From Fistularia commersonii (Eukaryota > Chordata > Actinopteri > Syngnathiformes > Fistulariidae): a stretch of DNA of 64,000 nt. The translations under genes and the position numbers were made by a program. The notes below the pieces were generated by a model, which searched no databases, was not told the origin of the DNA, and was given only the letters and a program-made list of their open reading frames with translations. The stretch covers positions 8,770,501-8,834,500 of the forward strand of contig JBBMNZ010000026.1 of NCBI GenBank assembly GCA_037954325.1, read 5' to 3'. Below, one piece after another: positions 12,743-21,865 of this stretch (positions are counted from its first letter, which is position 1; each line of letters opens with the position of its first letter).

Positions 12743-12748
<6 letters not shown>
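11975..12748. other. AT-rich sequence with T/G-rich simple stretch
   Basis: A T/G-rich simple tract lies at about 12050-12091, a short TG patch at 12177-12200 and an A-rich patch at about 12290-12310. No gene is recognised. Confidence 0.6.

Positions 12749-12796
<48 letters not shown>
12749..12796. repeat. (AC)n microsatellite, 24 units
   Basis: A pure AC tract of about 24 units. The overlapping His-Thr and Val-Cys open frames on both strands are products of the repeat. Confidence 0.98.
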
Positions 12797-12798
<2 letters not shown>

Positions 12799-13632
12799 AT
12801 GTGTATATGCCTGTTCCTATTGTTCATCATCAGCCCAATGTTTTTTTAAACAGTATCACCATTATCTTTATTATTAATCATAATGTGATTAAAAGAATTT
12901 TGGTTTGAATCATTTCCTGTCTTTTCCAAAATAATATTGTGCTCACTTGGATCACAATTACATTTTTTCCCCAGAATTATATAAGAAGTACTTTGAGATA
13001 CCTTTAAGGAAACAACTAATGCAGTGCAATTGCTTGATGCAAGGGTATTACCTAACATTTCTACTTATGAGTATTTGATGTGAATAGACCTCCATTCAGC
13101 ATTAAGTACCAGCACATAGTGAGTTGACTGGCACATCAGTTAATAGTATGCGTCTCCTCCTTTACTATATCATAACTGGTTAAGCCGAGTACAGCAGGTG
13201 AGGTAGACAGCACCACAAATGTTTTGAAAACTATCTTGGGACTCCTGTCAATATGTGAATATTAATCATAACAGGCAACAACAACATTGAGTTTTGTTCA
13301 TAGCTACATCATCGTCGACTTGTAAATCATGAATGATACTTTTTTTGCATTTTGTCAACTTGCTTCAGGCCGGATTAGAGTGATGGATAAGCCTTCAATG
13401 TATGGGAGAAAAGAATGAAACACAGTGAATGTCATAGACTCCACAAATCATTTCACAATTGTGGTTAAAAAAATGTATGTTTTATCTTTAAAACTGTACA
13501 GTTTGCTGAAAATGCTTCATTTTAACTATTACTCTCCTTGCACTGTATGTTTGCTACCTCAATTTTTACTGAGCAAGCTGAACCCACTGCATCTCCATCT
13601 CTTATCTGGCTGTGTTCAACTCTTGTTCCCAG
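12797..13632. other. Unique AT-rich sequence, no gene seen
   Basis: No element or gene is recognised until the exon-like block that starts at 13633. Confidence 0.6.
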
Positions 13633-13851
13633 GGACCATGGGGAAGGACAAGTCCTGGCTGTCCTGACTCTTGACAGAGGAGATAAATCACTAAGCACAC
13701 CAGAGGATAGCCTTCCAGCCGGCAAGCTGGGAACTTCATTACCCCGCCCCTGCCACACATTACCATGCAGATCGTCACTGATCGGGGCAGCGCTGTGGTG
13801 TGTGCAGCCTACTTCTGTCACCAGCAGAGTAGTCTCAGATCTGTCTCAATG
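13633..13851 (+). other. Exon-like open segment (possible exon or conserved block)
   Basis: A pyrimidine-rich acceptor-like word ending in TTGTTCCCAG (to 13632) is followed by 219 bases. These end at a strong donor-like ATG/GTGAGG junction (13851/13852). The length is a multiple of three. One plus-strand frame is open throughout and continues open on both sides (13538-13855), giving the same phase at both ends. GC content is clearly above the flanks. The translated text matches no protein I recognise, and the minus strand is also open, which weakens the coding case. A purine-rich tract (13855-13915) follows. It could be a cassette exon, a conserved non-coding element or chance. Confidence 0.2.
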
Positions 13852-14091
13852 GTGAGGGGAGAGGAAAGAAGCAGAGAGGGGAGAAGAAGAGAGGACAGGG
13901 GAGGAGAGATTAGTTAAAAAAAAAAAGGCCGAACATGTGTACTGATGATCTTATTAACATACCCTCCACATTGAAGCACCAAAAAATCATAAGGTGTGGT
14001 TAACACTTTGACCCAAGTAGTGCTTTGAAGGGTGGGTCACCCTTCAGACATATCCAAAATAATTAAGAATATATACATTTTATATACACAA

Positions 14092-14094
<3 letters not shown>
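13852..14094. other. Purine-rich tract then unique sequence
   Basis: Bases 13855-13915 are almost entirely A and G on the plus strand (GGGGAGAGG-type words). Unique AT-rich sequence follows. No gene is seen. Confidence 0.7.

Positions 14095-14168
<74 letters not shown>
14095..14168. repeat. Compound (CA)n(TA)n(CA)n microsatellite
   Basis: CA units (14095-14130) pass directly into about 14 TA units (14131-14158), then back to CA (14159-14168). The block joins Z-DNA-prone and cruciform-prone sequence. Confidence 0.97.
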
Positions 14169-17103
14169 AATTTGGTTTACTGCTCCATTAAAATTTCCTC
14201 TACAGTAATACCAAATGTGGTCAAAACATTAAAAAATGTAACATCTGACATTTATTTTTTGTGATGTGAAATAGAAAGGTGTTAAATTCTAAAATTTTAA
14301 TATGGCAAAAAATAAATACAATTAAAAAAAACCTTGTTCCCTCATGTATCAGGAGAAACACTGATCAGATGGAGCACAGTGTGAATTATAGAGTAGCCTC
14401 TCACCTTCAAACAATAAGGTTCAAGCAATCAATCACGTTGGGGAAAATAATTATACAATTGGGTTACCTCCATTAGTAGTTGGAGTATGCAATTATGCAA
14501 TTATGGAAGCAATGCAATGTTGAAATATTTTTGAGGGTTTACATTGATTTTTTACATTAATGTAAATGCGCTTTTTCATATAGGCCTTAATCTGTCTGCA
14601 AGGATCAGTTTGTTGAATGAAAGGGGGTTGTGAGAGGGAAAGGAAGCTTATGCAATTCTAGATGTCTGTGCAGCGATCCTTTCCCACAACTGTAACTGTA
14701 GAACATTACAGTCAGTAGTTCTTTGTAATATGACTTACAAAACCTAGAATATGGCCATTTTAACTTGGAACATAGCAGAAAACCGCAGAAAAGTACAAAT
14801 AAATGAGCACAGATATTGGGCATAATGATTGAGTGCATTTTAAACCGCTTCAAAAAGATTGCTGATGGTCATGTAATATATGTGATATAACTTGTTTGCA
14901 TTGTATTTAGAGTTCAGTGGGGTCAATGGACTTCGGCTCTATGATGGGATTACATCTTTAGCTCTCTGAGTCCTCTGGGTAAATTCAGATCAATACTTCA
15001 TTGAGATGTAACCGAATCACTATGATTGTATTCTTTCAACTGTTTGTCTCCTCCAATTTGAAAAAAAGGCTGTGGGGGTATAAGAGAGCACGGATCATAT
15101 AGATAGAGGAGAGAAAAAAATGAACGCAAAATGTTTACAGTGGAAATACAGTTGTTTTATGTATTCCTTATCCAATATATTTGTAGATATTGATATCACT
15201 AGTACCTGAACATCAATCAACTCACAACTAAATATGTGGTGTGGACATATTGTATAAAGTGATCCAAAAAAATAAAGCTGAGGTGAAAGTTGAATTTATT
15301 GACTGTTTGACACTTGAAGCTTCAACTATTGAGTGAAAGAGGACAGTTGGATTCCTGTTCATGTAGAGATGGTGTGGTTCTAGGTGCTCTGAGAAAGAGT
15401 AAAATGTATTATTTGAATTTCACCATCATTCTATTCAACACTTATGTGACATGGGGTGAGTGCAAATGTAACTGATGACAGTGCAAGGATGACACCTCCA
15501 CCTCTCAACCTCCAGTTCCCACTGCTGTCAGCAGATGTCAGGTAACTTCTGCCTGCACTGCTCACCCTCTCAATTTGTCATTGAAGGTCCCAGATGCAAC
15601 ATAAACCTGAATTCCAGATTTTGACTTTTTTTTCCCAGTTGAGTCTAATTGACAAAAGTTTTTAATTGAGAAGATGGGCCATATAAAAGACTTTATTTTA
15701 AAAGCTCACTTGAAAAGTCCAACAAATGCCCAGCATAGCCCATGAGTGAATAAAAGTACATTCATCAATGAATGTCCGCTGAGTGCAATGACAATCAAAT
15801 CCTACGACTGGATCAAAACCAGTCAAGGGAAAACATCCATATCTAATGGGTCATTTACACCTAGACACCAACATAAATGTTTAAGAAAGAGGATGATACG
15901 ACTGAAATCACTACGTTGTCCTTTAGAAAATTACACTAACCCACAATCATGTGCTTCAACCATATGCGTAAAGTAAAATATTTACTGATTATCAGTAGGT
16001 CCCATTTTTTCAATTTTTTTTATTTTTTTTTAATTTTGCTTTTTATCTTTCTTTGCACCTATGCTTTGTTTTCCCCCTCTTTCACTTCTTGTATGCAGCC
16101 CCCTCCAATGCAATGCTGGTGTCAGAGAATCCCCAGGGTGTGTGGGCTAATTAGGGTGAGGCAGATTGGAGGGAAACACAGGTGTTAGCCAGACCGCACT
16201 CTCTGTACAGAGTAATGACTGTACTGAAGCCCCCTCATCCCACCAACTCTCCCCCCCCAGGGTAATTTGTCGCTACTCTGTATAACCATGCATCTCTGTG
16301 CTCCACTTCTGTTTGCTTTCATTAATTATTTTACATAGTTGTTTGTTAGTATTATTTATGGCCAACACAAATATTAGTGCCATTAGCCAGAGATACAATG
16401 ACTTTGCCACTGTGGTCCTTATTGGAGCCATGAGGGCTAGAACAGTTGATGTGTCTTCATTAGGTCAAGGTGGTCTATTAATGTGTATGCGTGAATGCAC
16501 TGCGTAAGCATGCAGAAGCTTTGCTTTTCATAAAACTTCTTCCTTTGTTTATTACCTGTAACAGGCAATCACACATAATTGTTAAGCATGCATGTCAAGA
16601 CAATATCTTGAGTAACTTGAGCAAAAATGAAGAACGGTTACAGATTTTAGATGTCAAACTTTCATTCAGTCTATTTGAATACACAGAGCTCTATTTCTTG
16701 CATGTACTCTGCTCAGTAATCAATTCGCAAGAGCCACATACACGCAGAAAGGAAATGGGGAAAAACAGTCGGTGATGACTCTCTGTGAGCCGGGTCTGTA
16801 GCCAGAGTATAATTTGTGTGGGATGTTTCGTAATTGTTGTCCATTAGATGGTCTAATGAGGTGTATGAGTGGCCAATATACTTGTACGTCTTATTGAATG
16901 TGTTGCCAACTAATAAGCCTATGAAGAAGAATTCAACTGTCTAAACAGTACCTACTGTGCTGTATCAGACTGATATAATCATACCTTTATTACTTGATAT
17001 TTGGCTTGGATGTGTATGTGATCATGGAAGCATTTGTTTGTACATACTAAGAAAGATAAGGATGAAGTGTTTAGTTTACAGTTATTGATATGAAGTTTTG
17101 ACA
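14169..17103. other. Unique sequence, possible conserved block at 16075-16300
   Basis: No gene or recognisable repeat. Bases 15990-16035 are T-rich. The 16075-16300 interval is GC-richer, lacks simple repeats, and contains CTAATTAG-type homeodomain words followed by a C8 run at 16250-16258. It could be a conserved regulatory element, but that cannot be tested here. Confidence 0.5.
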
Positions 17104-17160
17104 CCATGACCTGGAGTTCATCGCTGAAGATGTATCCAAACTGCACTATTAGGGTGTTTT
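17104..17160 (+). repeat. Upstream copy of the R2-like element's 3' tail
   Basis: This 57-base segment matches 19194-19250 at 49 of 57 positions in the same orientation, both ending in TTAGGGTGTTTT. The downstream copy is the 3' tail of the retroelement. The upstream copy therefore looks like the tail of a second, extremely 5'-truncated insertion, or a terminal direct repeat of this element. Confidence 0.8.
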
Positions 17161-17431
17161 CTTAAAACTATCTACATCTGGCATAGCCTGTGACCACCAG
17201 GAAAGGCTGGATGACGACTACAAACAATGTAGTGACGACTGGAGAGACAATGGCCAGCTTGGAGGGGCAGCAAGTGCCCGCAAGGGAGCACCTATCCAGG
17301 CTACAGAAAGCCCTATGGAAAGATACCCCCAGCAGGTGCCCGGGAGGGGAGTGGGTGAGCACCTCAGATGGACAGACTTTCTGTCAAGAAACATAAGCAA
17401 TGGATTATCATAGATGAGAGTAACCTGTTGG

Positions 17432-17491
17432 TGCGGCAAAGGCTGCAAGAACCTTAAGGGTCTGAAGATCTACAGGACCAAAATGGGGTGC
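17432..17491 (+). pseudogene. Zinc-finger-like N-terminal module of the R2-like element
   Basis: The segment encodes CGKGCKNLKGLKIYRTKMGC. Two cysteines, a GLK-I core and a final cysteine resemble the single C2H2-type finger that R2-group proteins use to bind DNA. The usual histidine after KI is tyrosine here, and a stop follows shortly after, so it cannot fold as a normal finger. It lies about 150 bases upstream of the reverse-transcriptase fragment, far closer than expected for an intact protein. Sequence between the two has therefore been lost. Confidence 0.6.
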
Positions 17492-17643
17492 ATAAGGAAG
17501 AACCAAGCTGAGCAATGCACAGAGTCAACCCACAGTGCCCAAAACCTCTAAGATCAACCTGCTGCACACAAGGAGACTGAGTGGTGCCAACTTGACAAAG
17601 ACGTTGTTGCTGCCCGAGGCTCTGGAAAAGCAAGGAGATTTAT

Positions 17644-17955
17644 CAGTCATCTGGCTTGACCTGGCAAATGCCTACAGATCCATCCCCATAAGCTGGTGAC
17701 TAAAGCCTTGTCAATCCACCATGTTTAACAGAAGTCACACAGCTCATTCGGGACTACAACAAAGGTTTCAGCATGAGGGCCCAACAACATCCGCATTGGC
17801 ATTACCTGGAAACAGGCATCATCACTGGTTGCACGAAATCAGGCCTGCCAGGGAAGAATGAGTTGTGGATGTATCAACATGGCATCTTTCCAAGACTTTT
17901 GTTGCCATTGTTGATGTATCAAGTCCCAATAACAACAGGAGACCTTAGAGTGTAA
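17644..17955 (+). pseudogene. Reverse-transcriptase fragment lacking the catalytic centre
   Basis: The text SVIWLDLANAYRSIP (17644-17688) is the palm A-type motif with its aspartate, where the polymerase binds metal. One extra base near 17688 shifts the frame; without the shift the protein would continue as HKLVTKAL. A second stretch, ending in GIITGCT (about 17835), is joined directly to KSGLPGK. In related elements the B and C motifs lie between these words, including the [FY]xDD box. That whole block is absent, so the fragment could not polymerise. The following residues (MYQHGIFPRLLLPLLMYQVP) belong to the thumb/connection region. Confidence 0.75.
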
Positions 17956-18419
17956 CCTCACCCAATTCTTCCCGGCTGGGCCAGCCAAAGAGTCTGAGCT
18001 GCATTGCCCTTTATGAGCATACCAGCAAACTGCAGCTTCCTTTCTCTGCCCTGACAGAGGAATCTGAAGTCTCAATAGCCATAGAGGTGCTATGCCTGCG
18101 TCTCCTCCGCAGACATAGAGGTCGGACTGGAGGGAAGTGGTGGACACAGCAGGCGGTCCTGCAGGCAGAAGCAAGGTTACGTCATGGCGCTTTGGTGGGC
18201 TCAGTAGCGCTTGGAAGAGCCGGGCTTGGCCACACAAGACCACACTACGACAGAGCCCAGGGGAGAGAGAAGTGACAGGTGAACCAGGGTGAGGTCCAGG
18301 CAAAAGTGGAGGAGGAGGGCTGAAGCAGAACAGTCGCCATGCGCCAGCAAGGAGCTTGGACAATAGGGACCATGTGCTGACTGGAGGTCAGAACCAGCAA
18401 GACTCTACTTCCTTATTCA

Positions 18420-19100
18420 GTCAGTGCATGATGTCTTCCCAAGTCAATCAAACCTACATTGCTGGAGGCCAACAGCAACACCAGAATGTCCACTGCGCCC
18501 TGCAAGAGGATCTTTGGAGCACATTCTGAGCTGCAGCCCAAAGGCACTGGGAGAGCGGAGGTACAGATGGTGCCACAACCAAGTGCTGAAGGCAGTAATG
18601 GACACCATCTGCACTGGAATCCAGCAAAGTAGGCACTAGCCCTCAGGAAGACTGAACATTGCATTTGTCAGGGCTAGAGAGAAACCTCAGTCTCAGACAA
18701 AGGTCCCATCTGGGCTGTTATCCTCAGCACGTGACTGTCAGCTGAAGGTGGACCTGGGAAGGCAGTTGGAGTTCCCAGAGCACATCACAAGCACAACACT
18801 CAGGCCAGACATGGTCCTAACATCTGAGAGTACAAAGCAAGTGGTGCTACCGGAGCTAACAGTCTTGTGGGAAGACTGGATTTAGGAGGCTCATGAGCAG
18901 AGGAAGGCAAAATACCTGGGGCTGGCACAAGACTGTAGACTGAATGGGTGGCGGGCCAGCTGCGTGGCAATCGAGATCGGCTGCTCAGGCTCCTCAGGCT
19001 CCTTGGAATCAGGGGGTTAGAGGAGAGGGCGGCTACCAAGACCACCAGTAAGGCAGCAGAGAAAGCCTCTAGGTGGCTGTGGATCAAGAGGGGTGAGGTA
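18420..19100 (+). pseudogene. Zinc-knuckle and REL-endonuclease remnant
   Basis: A knuckle-like word CPLRPARGSLEHILSC (from 18487) keeps the first cysteine, the histidine and the last cysteine of the CCHC motif found in R2-group proteins. The second cysteine has become arginine. Downstream, RPDMVLTSESTKQVVLPELT (from about 18802) fits the PD-(D/E)xK-like catalytic core of the restriction-like endonuclease. The basic residues of RKAKY follow about 30 codons on, after an in-frame stop at about 18882. The C-terminal SRWLWIKRGEVW text (about 19060-19100) is also typical of this protein group. The stop and several frame changes make it non-functional. Confidence 0.7.
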
Positions 19101-19193
19101 TGGTGTAGTGCGCTGCTTGGAGACAAGTCAAGGTCTGATCAACCACGGCTAGGTCGACCAGGTGAGGGTTGTCTGATAAAGACCCAAAAGACG

Positions 19194-19250
19194 CCGTGAC
19201 CCTGGGTTCATCACTGAAGATGTGTCCAAGCTGCACCATTAGGGTGTTTT
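19194..19250 (+). repeat. 3' tail of the R2-like element (downstream repeat copy)
   Basis: These are the last 57 bases of the retroelement, following its endonuclease remnant. They match the segment at 17104-17160 with 8 differences in 57. Both copies are followed by an AAAACTA word, after CTT in the upstream copy and immediately in this one. Confidence 0.8.
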
Positions 19251-20262
19251 AAAACTAGTGTCAGTTTTCCCCCATAGAAAAGTGTACTACTTTTCTTTTT
19301 GTCCCCAAGCAAGGTTCCTTTTCTTTTGTATCAGTGTATTTGATGGTTTGATTCTTCAGTGGAATAATTTGGAGAATGCTCAATACCAAAATTATCAGTA
19401 GCTGCAAGCTATCTATAGATCTCTGCTCTGATTGGGGAAAAAAGTAAGGAAAAACAAGCCGGAGAACCTCTGCTTCCATTTGTAAATAATTTATGAGCAC
19501 AAATCAGCAGACCTGGAGTAACGGACAGTAAAAAGGAGAGTCCAAAAAGGGGAAGTAATGGGAGGAGTGGAAGATGCAAAAAATGTTGAGACAACTGCAA
19601 GACTGAGGTAGAAAGGATGGAGAGGGGAGAGGAATTGTGGAAGCATGCTACTATTAAGTGCATAAGTGGCAATGTGCACCCATTGAGGTGGAACTGGACC
19701 TAGTGAGAGAATATTGTCCCAGATCAAGCTGAGTCAGAATCATTTGGGTGACTGTTGCTCATTGGAGCAGAACACAGCAGAAGAGTAATGTGGATGCAAA
19801 CCTGAGTCAGACTAACTTCCCCAAATATTTTTTGTGAAGGTATTTCATGCTGCAACATGAAAGATACATAAAGTAATTAAACGATGTCACATGATAATAT
19901 AGTCAAGCAAATAATTTCTCCTGTATTTGTTTGACATTTAGATGGAACTAAAGACTGTTAATGTCGCTATTTGATAAAGGAATTTTGAGGTTAAATTTGC
20001 TAAAGCAAAAGGGGCAGTGAGTTGAGGTGTGATTTAATCAGTTATTCTCATGAATAGTTTTGGCTCTTTTTACAGAAGCTTAAGTGTCATTGAGAAAAAG
20101 TTAATAAAACATGTACACAGATTTCTTAGGCTTATTTTAAAATGATTTGACTCTAAAAAGGAAACCTTGCGACTGAAGTCAATAAAACGAAAATAAATAA
20201 GTGCATCAACTCCAAAGGGGACAGGGCTTTTACGTCTGCAACATTTGAACCAAATCCATTTG
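19251..20262. other. Unique AT-rich sequence, no gene seen
   Basis: Sequence between two mobile elements. I recognise no gene or element. A purine-rich stretch lies at about 19530-19630. Confidence 0.6.
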
Positions 20263-20982
20263 CAGTGGGCAACAAAGTATTTAGTCAGCCACCAATCGTG
20301 CAAGTTTTCCCACTTAAAAAGGTGACAGTCCTGTAATTTTCATCACTGGTCACTTCAACAATAAGAGACAGAATGAGGAAAAATAAGGTCTGATTTTTAA
20401 AGACTTGAGGCCTTGAAAGATGAGGCCTGTAATTATCATACACTTCAACTATGAGATAGAATGGGAGAAATGATCCAGGAAATACATTGTAGGACTTTTA
20501 ATGAATTAAATGGTAAATTCCTCTGAAATAAATATTTGATCACCTACAAGCAAGATTTCAGGCTCTCACAGACATTCCATGCAGATCTCCTCTAGATCAG
20601 TGATGTTATGGGGGCTGTCGCTGGGCAACACGGACAGTCAACTCTATCCAAAGATTTTCTATGTGGTTGAGATCTGGAGACTGGCTAGGCTACTCCAGGA
20701 CCTTTCCTTAAGACGGATCAGTCATCCTGGGCCCTTTGCAGAAAAACAGCTCCAAAATATGATGTTTCCACCCCCATGCTTCACAGTTGATCTGGTGTTA
20801 TTTTGATGTAACTCAGCATTCCTCCTCCAAACAAAGTTTTTACCAAAAAGTTCTATTTTGGTTTAATCTGACCATCGGACATTCTCCTCATCCTCTTCTG
20901 AATCATCCATATCCTCTCTAACAAAGATCATATGGGCCTGGTGGAGTTTGTAGCGTGACTGTTTTTGGTTGTGGACAGGTGT
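20263..20982 (-). mobile_element. Rearranged Tc1/mariner element
   Basis: The left end CAGTGGGCAACAAAGTATTT and the following GTCAGCCACCAATCGTGCAA match the terminal inverted repeat of an abundant fish Tc1-like transposon. The element lies on the minus strand, so 20263 is its 3' end. A second, partly different end-like stretch follows (about 20405-20575: CCTGTAATTATCATACACTTCAAC, then TATTTGATCACCTAC and GGCTCTCACAGAC). Next comes the transposase C-terminus, the middle of the transposase, and finally a 5' leader fragment (20941-20982). The far terminal repeat is absent, replaced by a TG/CA microsatellite at 21001-21085. Most of the N-terminal DNA-binding part and the region around the second catalytic aspartate are deleted. 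It is immobile. Confidence 0.85.
20578..20940 (-). pseudogene. Tc1-type transposase remnant
   Basis: Read on the minus strand, the middle segment gives MDDSEEDEENVRWSD, then a stop where the family has glutamate, then TKIELFGKN, VWRRNAELH and TVKHGGGNI. This covers the first catalytic aspartate of the DDE triad (WSD). The frame then jumps, by a deletion at about 20700-20706, to the C-terminal SQSPDLNHIENLW, which keeps the triad's final glutamate. The block carrying the second aspartate (the DNDPKH region in this family) is missing. Several stops and frame changes are present. An intact Tc1 transposase is about 340 residues; well under half of it remains. Confidence 0.85.
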
Positions 20983-21000
20983 CATTTTCTGTAAGTCCCG

Positions 21001-21085
21001 GTGTGTGTGTGTTTGTGTGTGTGTGCACATGTATGTGTGTATGTATGTATATATGTATATTGTGTGTGTGTGTGTGTGTGTGTGT
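21001..21085. repeat. Compound (TG)n/(TA)n microsatellite
   Basis: Two TG tracts flank a GTAT/TATA-rich middle. The tract begins just beyond the last recognisable base of the Tc1 copy and may have grown from, or replaced, its missing end. Confidence 0.95.
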
Positions 21086-21865
21086 ATTGCTGAAATCACC
21101 ATTTAAAACAAACTTTCTGCTGCTCCGTCACCTTACTGACTGTAATTGGTTTAACTGTTATGTTTTATTAAGTGTCAAAAGTACCTGCAGGGCTTTCATT
21201 GTACAATCTGTCAAGAGGTGTGTCAGGACATGTACCAGGTAATAGGAGAAAAAAAAGAAAAGGAGGAATAGAGAGAAAGAGGTAAGGGCACTGTGAGAGA
21301 AATTTATTTTTGGTATTTTGGCAAGAGTAGTCAGTGTTTGAATATTTGTAAAAGCCATAGCAGCTATATACATTGGAAGTTACCCTACACAGATGACAGA
21401 TCATTTGTTCATTTGCACTTTTTCACCCTGGGGTTGAAAGTGTGACATGAGGCGTTTGTTCATTTTTCCACTACTGATGTCAGGTTTTTTTTTTCTCTCT
21501 TTTTTTTTTTTTTTATAAATACCACCAGTCTGTTAGTACGACAGGTGTGGCTCTGAGGAGCAGTAATGCTGAGAATGTGTGATATTGCACTCTGTGGTGG
21601 ATATAAGATGAGCAGCAACAAAAAGGCTTTTTAAAACATTTGGCTCTACCAGTCTGACTGGTTTTTTTTTGGGGGGGGGCGTCAAACTTTTGGCAATTTG
21701 AATGTAGAATAACCACATTAGCTAATGTTGAATTAATAATAATTACTGATTTTTTTCAAGCAATTTCAGGCAAACCCATGGACTGAATATTGTTGTTGCT
21801 ATTGTTGTCAATGTTTACCTATTTTATTTTCGTTGTCATCATTACCCTTCCATTAACTGTTTTTA
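21086..21865. other. Unique sequence with poly-T and G tracts
   Basis: T-rich runs lie at 21486-21514. A T9G9 junction lies at about 21662-21679. No gene is recognised. Confidence 0.6.

Larger units (their letters stand above)
17161..19250 (+). mobile_element. Decayed R2/NeSL-like non-LTR retrotransposon with REL endonuclease
   Basis: A GC-richer island of about 2.1 kb reads, in order and on the plus strand, as four modules: an N-terminal zinc-finger-like segment (17432-17491), a reverse-transcriptase palm fragment (about 17644-17955), a zinc-knuckle-like segment (18487-18540), and a restriction-like endonuclease region (about 18720-19100), followed by a 3' tail. That domain order is the one known for non-LTR elements of the R2/R4/NeSL group, which cut their target with a restriction-like enzyme instead of an APE nuclease. 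The copy is dead: it has stop codons and frame changes throughout, and the catalytic YXDD-type part of the reverse transcriptase has been deleted. It is flanked by direct repeats of its own tail. Assignment to a named family is not possible by eye. The APE-type LINE clades are disfavoured by the C-terminal nuclease. Confidence 0.8.

Noticed and set aside
12749..12796. Regular spacing suggesting an ordered repeat array such as CRISPR
   Set aside because: It is a simple AC microsatellite. There are no repeat-spacer units anywhere in the window.
17839..18363. 174-codon minus-strand open frame
   Set aside because: It lies antisense to the R2-like retroelement. The sense strand explains the sequence far better.
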